NCBI GenBank assembly: GCA_019413925.1
Contig: DXMY01000031.1
Location: 1 to 64,000 of the forward strand
Direction of reading: 5' to 3'
Length of the DNA stretch: 64,000 nucleotides
Source: Collinsella sp.
GTDB lineage: Bacteria; Actinomycetota; Coriobacteriia; Coriobacteriales; Coriobacteriaceae
Below, piece by piece: positions 50,919 to 59,300 of this stretch (position 1 is its first letter; each line of letters begins with the position of its first letter). Below the pieces are notes generated by a model. That model saw only the letters and a program-made list of their open reading frames with translations, made no database searches and was not told the origin of the DNA. A program made the translations under genes and the position numbers.

Positions 50919-52106
50919 ATGTCGAGCCTCACCGGTAAGTCATTGAACCCTGTTATGAATCGCAGGAGTGTTATCGCGAGCGCAGCAGGTCTGGGGGCGA
51001 TGTCCATTCTAGCTGGCTGCTCCTCCAACGGCGGCGACAGCGGTTCCGCTTCGGGCGACGCTTCGTTTAAGATCGGCACCATCGGCCCGCTGACCGGCGC
51101 CAACGCGTCCTACGGCAAGTCCGTTACCCAGGGTGTCGAGCTTGGCTGCAAGGATTTCTCGACCAAGGAGCTGCCGCTTGCCAGCAAGGCCGAGGATGAC
51201 CAGGCCGATGGCGAGAAGGCCGTCAACGCCTTCAACACCCTGCTCGACTGGGGCATGCAGGCCCTCGTCGGCCCGACCACCACGGGTGCGTCGGTTGCCG
51301 TTGCCGCAGAGTGTGGTAACGACCCCAAGACGTTCATGATCACCCCGTCCGCGTCCTCCGAGGACGTCACCGACGGCAAGGATTGCGTCTTCCAGGTTTG
51401 CTTCACCGACCCCAACCAGGGTGTCAACGCTGCCAAGTTCCTGGCGCAGAAGTATGCGGACGAGAAGTTTGTGCTGTTCTATAACTCCGGCGACGCCTAT
51501 TCTTCGGGTATCGCAGATTCCTTTAAGGCCCAGGCCGCTGAGTCCAAGCTCGAGGTTGTTGACGAGGAGACCTTTAAGGACGACTCCGCCACGAGCTTTA
51601 CCAACCAGCTGACCAAGGCCAAGCAGGCCGGCGCCACCATGATCTTTGCGCCGATCTACTACACGCCGGCGTCCGTCCTGCTCAAGAATGCCAAGGACAT
51701 GGGCTACAACGTCAAGATGATGGGCTGCGACGGCATGGACGGCATCCTGGGCGTTGAGGGCTTCGACACCTCTCTTGCCGAGGGTCTGCTGCTCATGACC
51801 CCGTTCTCCGCCGACGACGAGAAGAACGCCGACTTCGTCAACGCTTACAAGGATAAGTACGGCGATACTCCCGACCAGTTTGCCGCCGACGCCTACGACG
51901 GCGTGCACGCGGTGGCCGAGGCCCTCAAGGAGGCCGGTCTTGGTGTCGACGCCGACCCGACCGAGGTCGCCGAGAAGCTGCCCAAGGCTATGCTCAAGAT
52001 TACCGTTGACGGTCTGACCGGCAAGCTCACCTGGAACGATAAGGGCCAGGTCCAGAAGGACCCCACGGCGTACGTCATCACCGATGGCAAGTACGTACAG
52101 GCCTAA
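50919..52106 (+). CDS. livK: Branched-chain amino acid ABC transporter, substrate-binding lipoprotein
   Basis: 395 residues. The N-terminus has NRRSVIASAAGLGAMSILAGCSSNG: a twin-Arg-like start and a lipobox LAGC, so it is a membrane-anchored lipoprotein, possibly exported by Tat. The body is a type I periplasmic-binding fold (FKIGTIGPLTGANASYGKSVTQGVELGCKD, GPTTTGASVAVAAE, APIYYTPASVLLKNAKDMG). Substrates are probably leucine, isoleucine and valine. ATG after GAGAGGAGAGCC. First gene of livKHMGF; a gap of 140 bases with hairpins separates it from livH, as is usual when the binding protein is made in excess. Confidence 0.92.
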   Translation: MSSLTGKSLNPVMNRRSVIASAAGLGAMSILAGCSSNGGDSGSASGDASFKIGTIGPLTGANASYGKSVTQGVELGCKDFSTKELPLASKAEDDQADGEKAVNAFNTLLDWGMQALVGPTTTGASVAVAAECGNDPKTFMITPSASSEDVTDGKDCVFQVCFTDPNQGVNAAKFLAQKYADEKFVLFYNSGDAYSSGIADSFKAQAAESKLEVVDEETFKDDSATSFTNQLTKAKQAGATMIFAPIYYTPASVLLKNAKDMGYNVKMMGCDGMDGILGVEGFDTSLAEGLLLMTPFSADDEKNADFVNAYKDKYGDTPDQFAADAYDGVHAVAEALKEAGLGVDADPTEVAEKLPKAMLKITVDGLTGKLTWNDKGQVQKDPTAYVITDGKYVQA

Positions 52107-52138
52107 TAGACCGCCTTACATAGAGCGGTTTTGATCCC

Positions 52139-52199
52139 AAGCAGGGGAGGTTTTGGCCTTCCCTGCTTGCTTGGTATCTAGGGACAGTGTAACGTCCCT
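52139..52199 (+). terminator. Two hairpins between livK and livH
   Basis: AAGCAGGGGAGG (52139-52150) pairs with CCTTCCCTGCTT (52157-52168) with one G:T. A second hairpin, AGGGAC (52180-52185) with GTCCCT (52194-52199), follows. Neither has a long T-run, so they are probably partial terminators or 3' stabilisers giving more livK mRNA than livHMGF. Confidence 0.65.
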
Positions 52200-52245
52200 G
52201 TTTCATACATTAACTGGAAACCTATTCGAAAGGGGGATGTGGAAC

Positions 52246-53127
52246 ATGACGGTCTTTATCCAATACCTGGTCAACGGCCTGTCCATGGGCAGCGTCTACG
52301 CCATCATCGCGTTGGGCTACACCATGGTCTATGGCATCGCCAAGATGCTGAACTTCGCTCACGGCGACGTCATCATGGTCGGTGCCTATGTCTCGTTCTG
52401 TGCCACGTCGTATCTCGGCCTCCCGGGCTGGGCATCTGTAATTCTCTCTTGTGTGGTCTGTACCGTTCTCGGTGTTCTCATCGAGGGCCTGGCATACAAG
52501 CCGCTGCGTCAGGCGGGCCCGCTGGCCGTTCTGATCACGGCCATCGGCGTGTCTTACTTCCTGCAGAACGCCGCACAGCTTCTGTGGGGCGCCACGCCCA
52601 AGAACTTCACTTCGCTCGTCACCTTCCAGGTGCCGGAGTTCTTGGCCAAGTTCAATGTAAGCGCCGTCTCGCTCGTCACCATCGTCGCCTGCCTGGTTAT
52701 CATGGCCGGCCTGATGTTCTTTACAGGTAAGACCAAGATGGGTAAAGCCATGCGCGCCGTGTCCGAGGACAAGGCTGCCGCTCAGCTCATGGGCATCAAC
52801 GTCAACCGTACCATCTCGATGACGTTTGCCATCGGCTCTGCCCTTGCTGCCATCGCCGGCGTGCTGCTGTGCTCCTACTCGCCGGTGCTGCAGCCCACGA
52901 CGGGTGCCATGCCTGGCATCAAGGCCTTCGACGCCGCCGTCTTCGGCGGTATCGGCTCCATCCCCGGCGCCTTTGTCGGTGGCATTCTCATCGGCATCAT
53001 CGAAGCGATGGCGCAGGCCTATATTTCCACGAGCCTTGCCAACTCCATCGTCTTTGGTGTTCTGATCATTGTCCTGCTCGTCAAGCCTGCCGGCCTCTTG
53101 GGCAAGTACGTCCCCGAGAAGGTGTAG
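52246..53127 (+). CDS. livH: Branched-chain amino acid ABC permease LivH
   Basis: 293 residues, about eight membrane segments. VNGLSMGSVYAIIALGYTMVYGIAKMLNFAHGDVIMVGAY is the LivH signature, and GSIPGAFVGGILIGIIEA near the C-terminus is the usual EAA-like loop. I start at ATG 52246, nine bases from GGGGG; an in-frame ATG at 52237 overlaps that site. Forms the membrane channel with LivM. Confidence 0.95.
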   Translation: MTVFIQYLVNGLSMGSVYAIIALGYTMVYGIAKMLNFAHGDVIMVGAYVSFCATSYLGLPGWASVILSCVVCTVLGVLIEGLAYKPLRQAGPLAVLITAIGVSYFLQNAAQLLWGATPKNFTSLVTFQVPEFLAKFNVSAVSLVTIVACLVIMAGLMFFTGKTKMGKAMRAVSEDKAAAQLMGINVNRTISMTFAIGSALAAIAGVLLCSYSPVLQPTTGAMPGIKAFDAAVFGGIGSIPGAFVGGILIGIIEAMAQAYISTSLANSIVFGVLIIVLLVKPAGLLGKYVPEKV

Positions 53128-53136
53128 GTGAGCGTT

Positions 53137-54216
53137 ATGAAGTTTCTTAAAGACAAGCAGACGCGTCACGACTTTGTCACGTACGCCATGTGCATCGTGG
53201 CATTTGCCATCGTGTTCTTTATGCAGTCCAACCATATGATCCCGCGCATGATTGCCGGCCAGTTGGTTCCCATTACGGCCTACATCGTCATGGCCATTTC
53301 CCTCAACCTCGTCGTCGGCATCGCGGGCGACCTGTCGCTGGGCCATGCGGGCTTTATGAGTGTCGGTGCCTACACGGGCATCGTCACCGCGGTCGCCCTC
53401 GAGAGCGCCGTTCCCTCCGATCCAGTGCGCCTGATCATCAGCATTGTGGTCGGCGCTATCGCCGCTGCCATCTTGGGCTTCTTGATCGGTATCCCGGTCC
53501 TGCGCCTGAGCGGCGACTATCTGGCCATCGTGACCCTGGCTTTTGGCGAGATCATCAAAGAGATCGTCACCTGTCTCATTGTGGGCGTCGACTCCCGCGG
53601 CCTGCATGTGATCTTTAACATCACGGGTAACTCCACGATCGACGACCTGCACCTGCTCGAGGACGGCACCGCCATCATCAAGGGCGCCCAGGGCGCCTCG
53701 GGCGTGTCGACGTACTCGACCTTCCTCGCCGGTGCCATCCTGGTCATGGTCGCACTCGTGATCGTGCTCAACCTGGTTCGCAGCCGTACCGGCCGTGCCA
53801 TTATGGCCGTGCGTGACAACAAGATCGCTGCCGAGTCCGTGGGTATCTCCGTCACCCAGTACCGCATGATCGCCTTCGTGGTTTCCGCTGCCCTCGCCGG
53901 CGCTGCCGGAGCCCTCTTCGGCGGTAACTTCTCGCAGCTCTCCGCCACCAAGTTCGACTTCAACACGTCCATCCTCATTCTGGTGTTCGTGGTCCTGGGC
54001 GGTCTGGGCAACATGCGCGGCTCCGTCATCGCGGCGGCGTTGCTTACGGTGCTTCCCGAGCTGCTCCGTCAGTTCTCGGACTACCGCATGCTCATCTACG
54101 CCATCGTGCTGATCCTGGTCATGATCTTTACCAACAACCCGCAGCTCAAGTCGTTCTTCGCACGCATTAAGGACCGCTTTGCTTCCAAGAAGGAGGTGGC
54201 AGCCGATGCCCAGTAA
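53137..54216 (+). CDS. livM: Branched-chain amino acid ABC permease LivM
   Basis: 359 residues, about ten membrane segments (MIAGQLVPITAYIVMAISLNLVVGIAGDLSLGHAGFMSVGAY is the LivM signature). It has the typical GRAIMAVRDNKIAAESVGI cytoplasmic loop near residue 225. Start ATG 53137 is chosen, with AGGTGAG ahead; the GTG at 53128 is an alternative, with a weaker case. Its end overlaps livG by 11 bases. Confidence 0.94.
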   Translation: MKFLKDKQTRHDFVTYAMCIVAFAIVFFMQSNHMIPRMIAGQLVPITAYIVMAISLNLVVGIAGDLSLGHAGFMSVGAYTGIVTAVALESAVPSDPVRLIISIVVGAIAAAILGFLIGIPVLRLSGDYLAIVTLAFGEIIKEIVTCLIVGVDSRGLHVIFNITGNSTIDDLHLLEDGTAIIKGAQGASGVSTYSTFLAGAILVMVALVIVLNLVRSRTGRAIMAVRDNKIAAESVGISVTQYRMIAFVVSAALAGAAGALFGGNFSQLSATKFDFNTSILILVFVVLGGLGNMRGSVIAAALLTVLPELLRQFSDYRMLIYAIVLILVMIFTNNPQLKSFFARIKDRFASKKEVAADAQ

Positions 54217-55066
54217 GTTTGAGTTCAACAAGGGCAAGATGGTCCCGTATCCTTCTGGCGCCATCGTTCCCGACCGCGACCTGGGCCAGCGCCCGGCGCT
54301 CGAGTGCATCCACTTGGGCATTGAATTTGGCGGCCTTAAGGCAGTCGACGACTTTAGCCTGACCATCGGTAAGACCGAGATCGCCGGTCTGATCGGTCCC
54401 AACGGTGCCGGTAAGACCACGGTCTTCAACCTGCTCACCAAGGTGTACCAGCCCACGCACGGTACCATCCTGCTCGACGGTGAGGACACCTCGGGCAAGT
54501 CGGTCTATCAGGTCAACCGCATGGGTATTGCCCGTACCTTCCAGAACATTCGCCTGTTCAACACCATGACGGTGGAGGACAACGTCAAGGTCGGTCTGCA
54601 CAACCAGGAGCGCTACTCCGGCTTTGAGGGCGTGCTGCGCCTGCCGACGTATTGGAAGCACGAGAAGGCCGCCCACGAGCGCGCCATGGAGCTGCTGTCC
54701 ATTTTTGATATGGAGCACCTGGCAAACGAGCAGGCCGGCTCGCTGCCTTACGGCGCCCAGCGTCGTCTGGAGATCGTCCGCGCGCTTGCCACCAACCCCA
54801 AACTGCTGCTGCTCGACGAGCCTGCCGCCGGCATGAACCCGTCCGAGACCGCGGAGCTCATGGAGAACATCGTCAAGATCCGCGACACCTTTGGCATCGC
54901 CATTATGCTTATCGAGCATGATATGTCGCTCGTCATGAACATCTGCGAGGGCATCTGCGTGCTCAACTTTGGTAAGGTCATCGCCAAGGGCACGGCCGAG
55001 GAGATCCAGAACAACGATGCCGTAATTGAGGCATATCTGGGCAAGCAGGATAAGGGGGAGAACTAA
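54206..55066 (+). CDS. livG: Branched-chain amino acid ABC ATP-binding protein LivG
   Basis: 286 residues. Walker A GPNGAGKTTVFNLLTK, the LivG-type signature SLPYGAQRRLEIVRALATNP in place of LSGGQ, Walker B LLLLDEPAAGMNP and the H-loop IEHDMSLVMNICEGI are intact. The N-terminal ~40 residues precede the ABC core and are unusual in length, holding PSKFEFNKGKMVPYPSGAIVP, which may be a lineage feature. ATG after GAAGGAGG; it overlaps livM by 11 bases. Confidence 0.95.
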   Translation: MPSKFEFNKGKMVPYPSGAIVPDRDLGQRPALECIHLGIEFGGLKAVDDFSLTIGKTEIAGLIGPNGAGKTTVFNLLTKVYQPTHGTILLDGEDTSGKSVYQVNRMGIARTFQNIRLFNTMTVEDNVKVGLHNQERYSGFEGVLRLPTYWKHEKAAHERAMELLSIFDMEHLANEQAGSLPYGAQRRLEIVRALATNPKLLLLDEPAAGMNPSETAELMENIVKIRDTFGIAIMLIEHDMSLVMNICEGICVLNFGKVIAKGTAEEIQNNDAVIEAYLGKQDKGEN

Positions 55067-55780
55067 ATGGCAGAGCCGATGCTTTCCGTCTACAACATCA
55101 ACGTCTGGTACGGCGCTATCCACGCCATCAAGGACATCTCCTTTAACGTCAACGAGGGCGAGATCGTGGCCCTGATCGGCGCGAACGGCGCCGGTAAGTC
55201 CACGACGCTTAAAACCATCTCGGGCCTGCTGCGTTCCAAGACCGGCTCCATCAAGTTTATGGGCGAGGACATTACCCATACGCCTGCCGATAAACTGGTG
55301 GGCAAGGGCCTGGCCCAGGTTCCCGAGGGCCGTCGCGCCTTTTTGCAGATGACGGTCGAGGAGAACCTGGAGATGGGCGCCTACACGCAGCCCAAGTCCA
55401 CGGTGGCTCCGGGCCTTGAGCGCGTCTACGAGCAGTTCCCGCGCCTTAAGGAGCGCCGTCACCAGGTCGCCGGCACCCTTTCGGGCGGCGAACAGCAGAT
55501 GCTCGTTATGGGGCGCGCCCTTATGAGCAACCCCAAGCTGCTCATGCTCGATGAGCCTTCCATGGGTCTGGCGCCGATTCTGATTGAGCAGATCTTCCAG
55601 ATTGTCGAGGACCTGCACAAGGCCGGTACCACGGTGCTTCTGGTCGAGCAGAACGCCCAGATGGCGCTTTCAATCGCCACGCGCGGCTACGTGCTCGAGA
55701 CCGGCAAGATCACCATGACCGGCACCGGCCAAGAGCTCCTGCACGACGACAACGTCCGCAAGGCTTACCTGGGCGGCTAG
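55067..55780 (+). CDS. livF: Branched-chain amino acid ABC ATP-binding protein LivF
   Basis: 237 residues. Walker A GANGAGKSTTLKTISG, Q-loop area AQVPEGRRAFLQMTVEENLEMGAY, signature LSGGEQQMLVMGRALMSNP, and Walker B LLMLDEPSMGLAP. Begins directly after the livG stop. It is the last gene of the importer. A 9-base perfect hairpin (55787-55808, CCGCCGTTC/GAACGGCGG) follows the stop codon but has no T-run; it may end the transcript or be the border of the mobile debris beyond. Confidence 0.95.
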   Translation: MAEPMLSVYNINVWYGAIHAIKDISFNVNEGEIVALIGANGAGKSTTLKTISGLLRSKTGSIKFMGEDITHTPADKLVGKGLAQVPEGRRAFLQMTVEENLEMGAYTQPKSTVAPGLERVYEQFPRLKERRHQVAGTLSGGEQQMLVMGRALMSNPKLLMLDEPSMGLAPILIEQIFQIVEDLHKAGTTVLLVEQNAQMALSIATRGYVLETGKITMTGTGQELLHDDNVRKAYLGG

Positions 55781-55799
55781 GGACTTCCGCCGTTCTGCC

Positions 55800-56060
55800 G
55801 AACGGCGGACCGGCCGACGCTGCGCGGGCGCCCTGATCGACGTGCCGAAGCTCCTCACCCTTGGGGCTATGCCGCGGTACGAGGCCAGGTGGTCATGGTC
55901 CGGGAACCTCGCGATGTCGAATGACACCGCGAGGTTCGCCGCCGTCCTCGGCGGCCTCGACCCCCGAGTGGGCGATCCCCACGCGCTAACGCCTGCAAAC
56001 AAGGGGATTGCCAAGACGCCGCCGGGCACCTCCGTCATAGACGTGGAAGTGCGGCCGCGC
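55800..56060 (-). pseudogene. IS110-family transposase fragment
   Basis: Read on the minus strand, about 55838-55948 encodes AANLAVSFDIARFPDHDHLASYRGIAPRVRSFGTSI (shown in pieces: FDIARFPDHDHLASY, RGIAPRVRSFGTSI), which matches the C-terminal domain of IS110/IS116 transposases (pattern RFP-x-HDLASY-GIAPR-SGTSI). Upstream the reading frame shifts (TEVPGG.. then PRTAANLA), and no start or DEDD domain is present. It is a decayed remnant, 20 bases behind livF. It implies past insertion at this junction. Confidence 0.72.
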
Positions 56061-56119
56061 TGAAGCACTGCGCGGTGTCTGCTCGCTTATGTGCGCATCA
56101 CGAAGGAAGACCAGATCGG

Positions 56120-56330
56120 TGAGCGGGATTGGCCCGAAGTCGAGAGATTCCCATCAGCCTCTCGTCGGTCGATGACCGGTTCACCACGCAGGAAGAGCGT
56201 GACGGAAGGTCTCGCAAAAAGGCTCCGAGCGCGGCGTGCTCATGCCCGTCGTGGTGCGCCCGAAGGGGGGACGGCTGCTACGAGCTCGATCATTTGCGAG
56301 GAGAAGACGAACCAGTCGTTGCAGATCCAA
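56120..56330 (+). pseudogene. ParB-like gene fragment
   Basis: Three plus-strand frames together give ParB/Spo0J-type N-terminal domain pieces: REIPISL near 56140, then GVLMPVVVRPKG in a second frame near 56230, then DGCYELDHL in a third. In intact proteins these lie in one line (REIPI..GVL-PVVVRPK-DGRYELISGHRR). So the gene has several frameshifts and no full start or end. Such ParB fragments come from plasmids or integrative elements. It abuts the truncated Toastrack gene on the other strand, at about 56320. Confidence 0.62.
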
Positions 56331-56553
56331 TATGGATCTCGCCGACCTCGGCAAGCTGCTCGATGAGTGGAAGCCCTGTCGGGTCGTCTATTTCAACACC
56401 ACCCAGAATGATGGTGTCATCGCGCAGGTCGATCTGCGTGTTGAGCACAGCGAGGTTAAAGCCGGAGGCCACAAATCCGATAGCAGCCAGGACGAGCCCC
56501 GTGGCAACAAGCCCACCCGCTACGGCAAGGTAAATCCTTTTTACGCTGGACAT
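56290..56553 (-). pseudogene. Truncated Toastrack (DUF4097) protein
   Basis: 87 residues. The N-terminus has a membrane anchor (YLAVAGGLVATGLVLAAIGFVASG) and the beginning of a beta domain (DDTIILGGVEIDDPTGLPLIEQLAE). The frame then passes into the ParB debris and ends SATTGSSSPRK. Toastrack proteins of this kind are usually 250-300 residues, so only about a third is left. It lies 14 bases after the DUF1700 gene on the same strand. It was probably once a full third gene of the PadR-DUF1700-DUF4097 operon; it may or may not still be made. Confidence 0.65.
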
Positions 56554-56567
56554 GTTTGCACTCCTTC

Positions 56568-57200
56568 CTATGCCGTGAGCGGCGCCGCTTCGGCGCCCAT
56601 GCGGCTCTTATTGCCTCGATCTTTCCAGAAGGGCGAAACGGCTTTCTTCGCCCAAAGGGCAGAGAGGCGCGCGATCTGCTTGGACGCCGTCCAGGCGCCG
56701 GCTCCCGTGAGGAGCGCCACACCGATGGAAGCGAATCCCATTCCCATCGAGGCCAAAACGTACGGAACATGCCCGATAATGATGCCGTCCACGGCGAACA
56801 GGAGCCCTACCAGGCCCGCGCCCCCGAATGCCGCGGCCACGATCCACACGCAGAGCGCAAGAACCCAAATACAGATGTAGACTGCAGCGGCAACGGCGAC
56901 GAACGCGAGCAGCAGCGGAATCCATACCGGAGAGCCCACGATGGCGAGCGCCCATAGAAGTGCCGTGCTCTTGCGCTTGGTCCTCGCGATCGCGCGCGGC
57001 ACGGCGGGCAGTTCGTCGAGCGTTGCCTCGGCGACCTCACCGGGCGTGCCCATGGCGGCCACAGCCCCGGCCTCCGTCATGCCGTCCTCCATACGGTCGG
57101 CGATGGCCTCCGCGTAGAACTCCTGCGTTTCCTTTACCTGATCTGCCGGCAGGCAGGCCAGAAGCTCGCCCAGCCGGTTCAAGAACTCATCGCGCGTCAT
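56568..57200 (-). CDS. DUF1700 (HAAS-type) membrane protein
   Basis: 210 residues. An N-terminal helical HAAS-like region (TRDEFLNRLGELLACLPADQVKETQEFYAEAIADRMEDGMTEAGAVAAMG, read in short pieces) is followed by three to four membrane segments (~75-180: ALAIVGSPVWIPLLLAFVAVAAAVYICIW, VWIVAAAFGGAGLVGLLFAVDG). DUF1700 proteins are commonly encoded between a PadR regulator and a Toastrack protein, and have been tied to membrane-associated signalling. Here it overlaps padR by 14 bases. No enzyme activity is suggested. Confidence 0.85.
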   Translation of the reverse strand: MTRDEFLNRLGELLACLPADQVKETQEFYAEAIADRMEDGMTEAGAVAAMGTPGEVAEATLDELPAVPRAIARTKRKSTALLWALAIVGSPVWIPLLLAFVAVAAAVYICIWVLALCVWIVAAAFGGAGLVGLLFAVDGIIIGHVPYVLASMGMGFASIGVALLTGAGAWTASKQIARLSALWAKKAVSPFWKDRGNKSRMGAEAAPLTA

Positions 57201-57507
57201 GGTGCGCCCCCTCCACGTAACGGTAGATCTCCTGCACGGATGGCCATTCGGCGAGGAACTCGGCGATACGCTCGCGCCCGGCGTCCGTGATGCGGTAGTA
57301 CCTCCGCAGCCGCCCGTTGTGCTCGGCGGAGCGCGCTGTGATGCAGCCCGCCTTCTCCAGGCGCTTGAGCAACGGATAGAGCGTGGATTCCGTGAGCCCC
57401 ATACTCGCGGGCACGTCCTTCACGATCTGATAGCCGTAGGATTCCTCGCCCGAGACGGCCGCGAGCACGCAGGCCTCGAGGAAGCCGCGCTTCATCTGTG
57501 CCTCCAT
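57187..57507 (-). CDS. PadR-family transcriptional regulator
   Basis: 106 residues. A winged helix typical of PadR: GFLEACVLAAVSGEESYGYQIV, LTESTLYPLLKRLEKAGCI, then RRYYRITDAGRERI. Start ATG 57507 follows AAAGGAGGTGTGC; an earlier in-frame ATG would sit across the promoter. The C-terminal helix for dimerisation is present though short. A promoter with an overlapping dyad is just upstream, so it likely represses its own operon (with DUF1700 and the broken Toastrack gene). Confidence 0.92.
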   Translation of the reverse strand: MEAQMKRGFLEACVLAAVSGEESYGYQIVKDVPASMGLTESTLYPLLKRLEKAGCITARSAEHNGRLRRYYRITDAGRERIAEFLAEWPSVQEIYRYVEGAHHDAR

Positions 57508-57543
57508 CCGCACACCTCCTTTCGTAGTATACTGTGTAACACC

Positions 57544-57573
57544 TACTATATGACACATAGTATATGATGTCAA
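57544..57573 (-). promoter_or_regulatory. Promoter of the PadR operon with overlapping operator
   Basis: Minus strand: TTGACA (57568-57573) and TATAGT (57545-57550) are 17 bases apart, a near-ideal -35/-10 pair. A near-perfect 19-base dyad, TACTATATGACACATAGTA (57544-57562), covers the -10 and the spacer, which is where a PadR repressor would bind. Confidence 0.8.
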
Positions 57574-57612
57574 CAGTTGTCGTATAGGGAGTCCGGTCTG
57601 TCTGTCCCCTGC

Positions 57613-57710
57613 GGGTACTCATTGGGGACGTACTTAAATGAGTACCCATCGCTCAAGGTGGCACCTGGGGACGTTCCTTATGTGTCGGCACTTTGGGACA
57701 CTCCTTGTCA
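57613..57710. repeat. Inverted repeat and GGGAC-CCTT direct repeats
   Basis: GGGTACTCATT (57613-57623) and AATGAGTACCC (57637-57647) are perfect 11-base arms around a 13-base loop. Then GGGACGTTCCTTATGT (57668-) and GGGACACTCCTTGTCA (57694-) form a direct repeat pair. They lie in the 284-base gap between padR and cutC and resemble interspersed REP-like sequences; a GGGAC-containing hairpin also lies between livK and livH. Confidence 0.55.
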
Positions 57711-57791
57711 AGGTTTTGTTCCATCGTGCGGGTTGCTATTTAACGTGCGACAATGCCGTGTGGAAATCGAAATGTCTCCTGGGGGCTATCT

Positions 57792-58469
57792 ATGCTGTAC
57801 GAGTTTTGTGCCGAGAACTTTGAGCGTGTGCCGGCGGCTATCGATGCCGGTGCTAAGCGCATCGAGTTGTGCGACAACCTTGCCGTCGGTGGTACCACGC
57901 CCTCGGCCGGCGTTATCAGCACTACGGTCAGCTATGCTCACGAGCATGACGCGCGAGTGATGTGCATGATTCGCCCGCGTGGCGGTGACTTTCACTACAA
58001 CCAGGACGAGCTGCGCATGATGGAGATGGACTTGGGTCTTGCCGTGAGCGCCGGCGTTGACGGCCTGGTCTTTGGCTGCTGCAAGCCCTGTGCCGGCGGC
58101 TGGGCGCTCGACGAGCTCACCCTCGGCGCCCTCGTGATGGCTACGGGCTGCGCGACCGAGGAGTGCAAGCGCGGGGCCATCGATATCACCTTCCACATGG
58201 CCTTTGACCAGCTCTCGCCCGAGGCTCAGCTGGACGCCATTGACACACTCGCCGACTGCGGCATCACGCGCATCCTGACGCATGGTGGTGCTGCCGGAAC
58301 GCCGATCGAGGACAACCTGGAGCACCTGTCGCGTCTTGTCGAGTATGCGGGCGACCGCCTGACCATCCTTCCCGGCGGCGGCATTTCTACGGCCAACCGC
58401 GATACCGTGGCGGCGGCATTGAGCGTCTCCGAGCTCCATGGCACCAAGATCGTGCCGCTGGAGGCGTAA
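57792..58469 (+). CDS. cutC: CutC family protein
   Basis: 225 residues, a TIM-barrel. YEFCAENFERVPAAIDAGAKRIELCDNLAVGGTTPS, the RPRGGDFHY metal-site-like segment, VFGCCKP and ILTHGGA are CutC features. CutC was named for copper homeostasis but its enzymatic or binding role remains unclear. ATG 57792 follows CTGGGGGC; thirteen codons of upstream frame are left out. The next gene starts three bases after its stop, with a GGAGG inside the cutC end, so both are in one unit. Confidence 0.9.
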   Translation: MLYEFCAENFERVPAAIDAGAKRIELCDNLAVGGTTPSAGVISTTVSYAHEHDARVMCMIRPRGGDFHYNQDELRMMEMDLGLAVSAGVDGLVFGCCKPCAGGWALDELTLGALVMATGCATEECKRGAIDITFHMAFDQLSPEAQLDAIDTLADCGITRILTHGGAAGTPIEDNLEHLSRLVEYAGDRLTILPGGGISTANRDTVAAALSVSELHGTKIVPLEA

Positions 58470-58472
58470 CCC

Positions 58473-59270
58473 GTGGCGCTGGTATTTGACGTTCAGCAGG
58501 CGAACGGTAAGCCCGACGACAACCGGCGCCCTGGCACCGCGTGTCCCTTTTGCGATACCGAGGAACTTGCCGATATCATCCGGCGCGATGGTGACTGCAT
58601 CTGGCTCGAGAATAAGTTCAAGACCCTGCGCGCCACCCGTCAAACCGTGCTGATCGAGTCGGCCGATCACGATGCCGACCTGGTGATCTATGAGCCGGAT
58701 GAACTCCACCATGTGATGCGGTTTGCCCTGGGTTGCTGGCAGCAGATGATCGATTCACAGCAGTATCGCAGCGTTCTCATGTACAAGAACAAGGGTCCGC
58801 TCTCGGGCGGTAGTCTCGTTCATCCGCACATGCAGATTGTAGGTTTGGAGCAGGAAGACGGCTATGCTTCGCTGACTTCCGCCAATTTCGAAGGAATCAA
58901 TGTCTGGCAACAGGGGAGAATCTTGGTCAATATCTCAACCGAACCGATCATGGGATTCTTTGAGGTCAACGTTTCAGCCCCGCAGGGAATCGCCGCCAGC
59001 GATGACGCGCGAGACCAAGCCGAGGCGGATCTCTTTGCCGATGCGATCCAGGTAGCTCTGCGCTATATCCTAAACGGGCACCACGGTGGTCGCGCAGAGT
59101 CGTACAACTTGTTCTTCTATCACCTGGGCGGTCGGACCATTGCCAAGGCGCTGCCGCGTTGGGTGGTTTCGCCCTACTTTGTCGGCTATCGTTTGGCCCA
59201 AGTCAATGCCGAGACGACGCTCGATATCGATGCTGAGCGTCTGCGTGCGCATCTGGAAACGCTCGTATAG
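58473..59270 (+). CDS. DUF4931 / GalT-like HIT-superfamily protein
   Basis: 265 residues from GTG after GGAGG. The HIT-type active site appears as GGSLVHPHMQIVG (HPHMQ), and the N-terminal TACPFCDTEELADI has a CxxC possibly for zinc. The fold is like galactose-1-phosphate uridylyltransferase, but the protein is shorter than GalT (~340). It might be a nucleotidyltransferase or hydrolase of unknown substrate. It is coupled to cutC, a link without a clear reason. Confidence 0.8.
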   Translation: MALVFDVQQANGKPDDNRRPGTACPFCDTEELADIIRRDGDCIWLENKFKTLRATRQTVLIESADHDADLVIYEPDELHHVMRFALGCWQQMIDSQQYRSVLMYKNKGPLSGGSLVHPHMQIVGLEQEDGYASLTSANFEGINVWQQGRILVNISTEPIMGFFEVNVSAPQGIAASDDARDQAEADLFADAIQVALRYILNGHHGGRAESYNLFFYHLGGRTIAKALPRWVVSPYFVGYRLAQVNAETTLDIDAERLRAHLETLV

Positions 59271-59300
59271 CAAGACTAACACCCGCGTAATGCGGACAGC

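Noticed and set aside
52222..54498. Minus-strand frame of about 760 codons across livH and livM
   Set aside because: Antisense shadow rich in Asp/His/Gly, opposite to clearly recognised permeases; no motif.
55842..56063. A plus-strand protein of about 70 residues after livF
   Set aside because: The minus strand of the same bases reads as an IS110 transposase C-terminus, which explains the region better.
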